DNA of 7,026 bases from Nitrospirota bacterium (GTDB taxonomy: Bacteria > Nitrospirota > Thermodesulfovibrionia > Thermodesulfovibrionales > UBA6898): NCBI GenBank assembly GCA_021787505.1, contig JAJYLU010000092.1, positions 1-7,026 on the forward strand. The letters are read 5' to 3'. Numbering within the stretch: the stretch's first letter is position 1; every line of letters begins with the position of its first letter. The notes beneath the pieces were generated by a model. That model saw only the letters and a program-made list of their open reading frames with translations, did not search any database and had not been told where the DNA came from. This document shows, in pieces, positions 6,688-7,026 of this stretch. Made by a program: the position numbers and the translations under genes.

Positions 6688-7026
6688 TCAGGCTGTCTTT
6701 CGGAAAATTTTCATGCCGGGGAAAACCTGGCTGAATTCATCCTTTCCGCTTGATGGAAGGGTTTCCGATTCGCCGATGACGAGAAAGCCTTTTACGGGTA
6801 TCAGGTCCGAAATATTCCGCAGGATATCTTGCTGAAGCACTTTATCCATGTAGATAAGGACATTGCGGCATAGGATGAGGTTGTATTTGCTGCGTTGTTT
6901 CTTCTTCGCCTCGAGTCCCATTACAATATCAGCGCATTCAAGCCTCACCATCGACTTTATTTCATTATTGATCCTGTATACGGACTCGTGTCCGACCGGC
7001 GGGTCCTGTCTCACAACCTCCCGAAA
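6688..7026 (-). CDS. cheR: CheR-type chemotaxis protein methyltransferase, C-terminal part
   Basis: The minus-strand frame is open to the right edge, so the 5' part of the gene is outside the window and only the last 112 residues are seen. A GTG at 7014 is internal. CheR enzymes transfer methyl groups from S-adenosylmethionine to glutamates of chemoreceptors. The visible part has the segments expected in the second half of the catalytic domain: YRINNEIKSMVRLECADI (visible residues 17-34), YNLILCRNVLIYMD (48-61), then the helix after it, GFLVIGESETL (80-90) and the closing VFPGMKIFRK strand. It ends with the catalytic domain, without added tetratricopeptide repeats. A lysine-rich insert lies just before the CRNVLIYM motif. 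The stop is 15 bases from that of the convergent hypothetical gene. Whether it belongs to a chemotaxis cluster or a CheR/CheB-type signalling gene cannot be told from here. Confidence 0.93.
   Translation of the reverse strand, partial: FREVVRQDPPVGHESVYRINNEIKSMVRLECADIVMGLEAKKKQRSKYNLILCRNVLIYMDKVLQQDILRNISDLIPVKGFLVIGESETLPSSGKDEFSQVFPGMKIFRKTA

Noticed and set aside
6246..6734. 162-residue plus-strand frame overlapping the 129-residue gene
   Set aside because: It is longer than the chosen frame but rich in R, K, S and E with no hydrophobic core, lacks a ribosome binding site, and runs into the end of cheR.

Overview
The window carries seven protein-coding genes that I can support well, one small gene of moderate support, and no RNA gene, insertion sequence or CRISPR array. 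The genes look like those of a free-living, motile, Gram-negative-type bacterium. The protein sequences and the synteny remind me of Nitrospirota or the former Deltaproteobacteria. That placement is an impression from recalled family members, not a computed result. Base composition is roughly balanced to mildly GC-rich, and the short intergenic stretches are AT-rich.

Left block (1-3334, plus strand): the 3' part of a large gene whose start lies outside the window, then a small site-2-type (M50) membrane metalloprotease, then tryptophanyl-tRNA synthetase. Gaps are 6 and 9 bases, so this is very probably one transcript. The large gene is the least ordinary item here. Its product appears to hold two tandem copies of a protein-kinase-like fold. 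The first keeps a lysine/glutamate pair and a D-M-K-P catalytic-loop-like segment; the second has lost these residues. TrpRS keeps three of the four cysteines that bind a [4Fe-4S] cluster in some bacterial TrpRS proteins.

Middle (3331-3780): a short, acidic, unrecognised minus-strand gene converges on trpS with a 4-base overlap inside an 11-base tandem repeat. A divergent intergenic region of 186 bases follows, holding an imperfect palindrome and a possible serS promoter.

Right block (3781-6138, plus strand): seryl-tRNA synthetase, a 59-residue ribbon-helix-helix protein, and an N-acetylglucosamine-6-phosphate-deacetylase-like amidohydrolase that begins with TTG inside the stop codon of the ribbon-helix-helix gene. 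This looks like a translationally coupled operon. The amidohydrolase is reduced to its barrel: the small beta domain is missing at both ends.

Right edge (6139-7026): an intergenic stretch with two inverted repeats, an unrecognised basic protein of 129 residues with a strong ribosome binding site, and, converging on it, the C-terminal part of a CheR-type chemotaxis methyltransferase that runs off the right edge. Two aminoacyl-tRNA synthetases in neighbouring operons, with a regulator-like small protein and a sugar-phosphate amidohydrolase attached to serS, are the main contextual themes.
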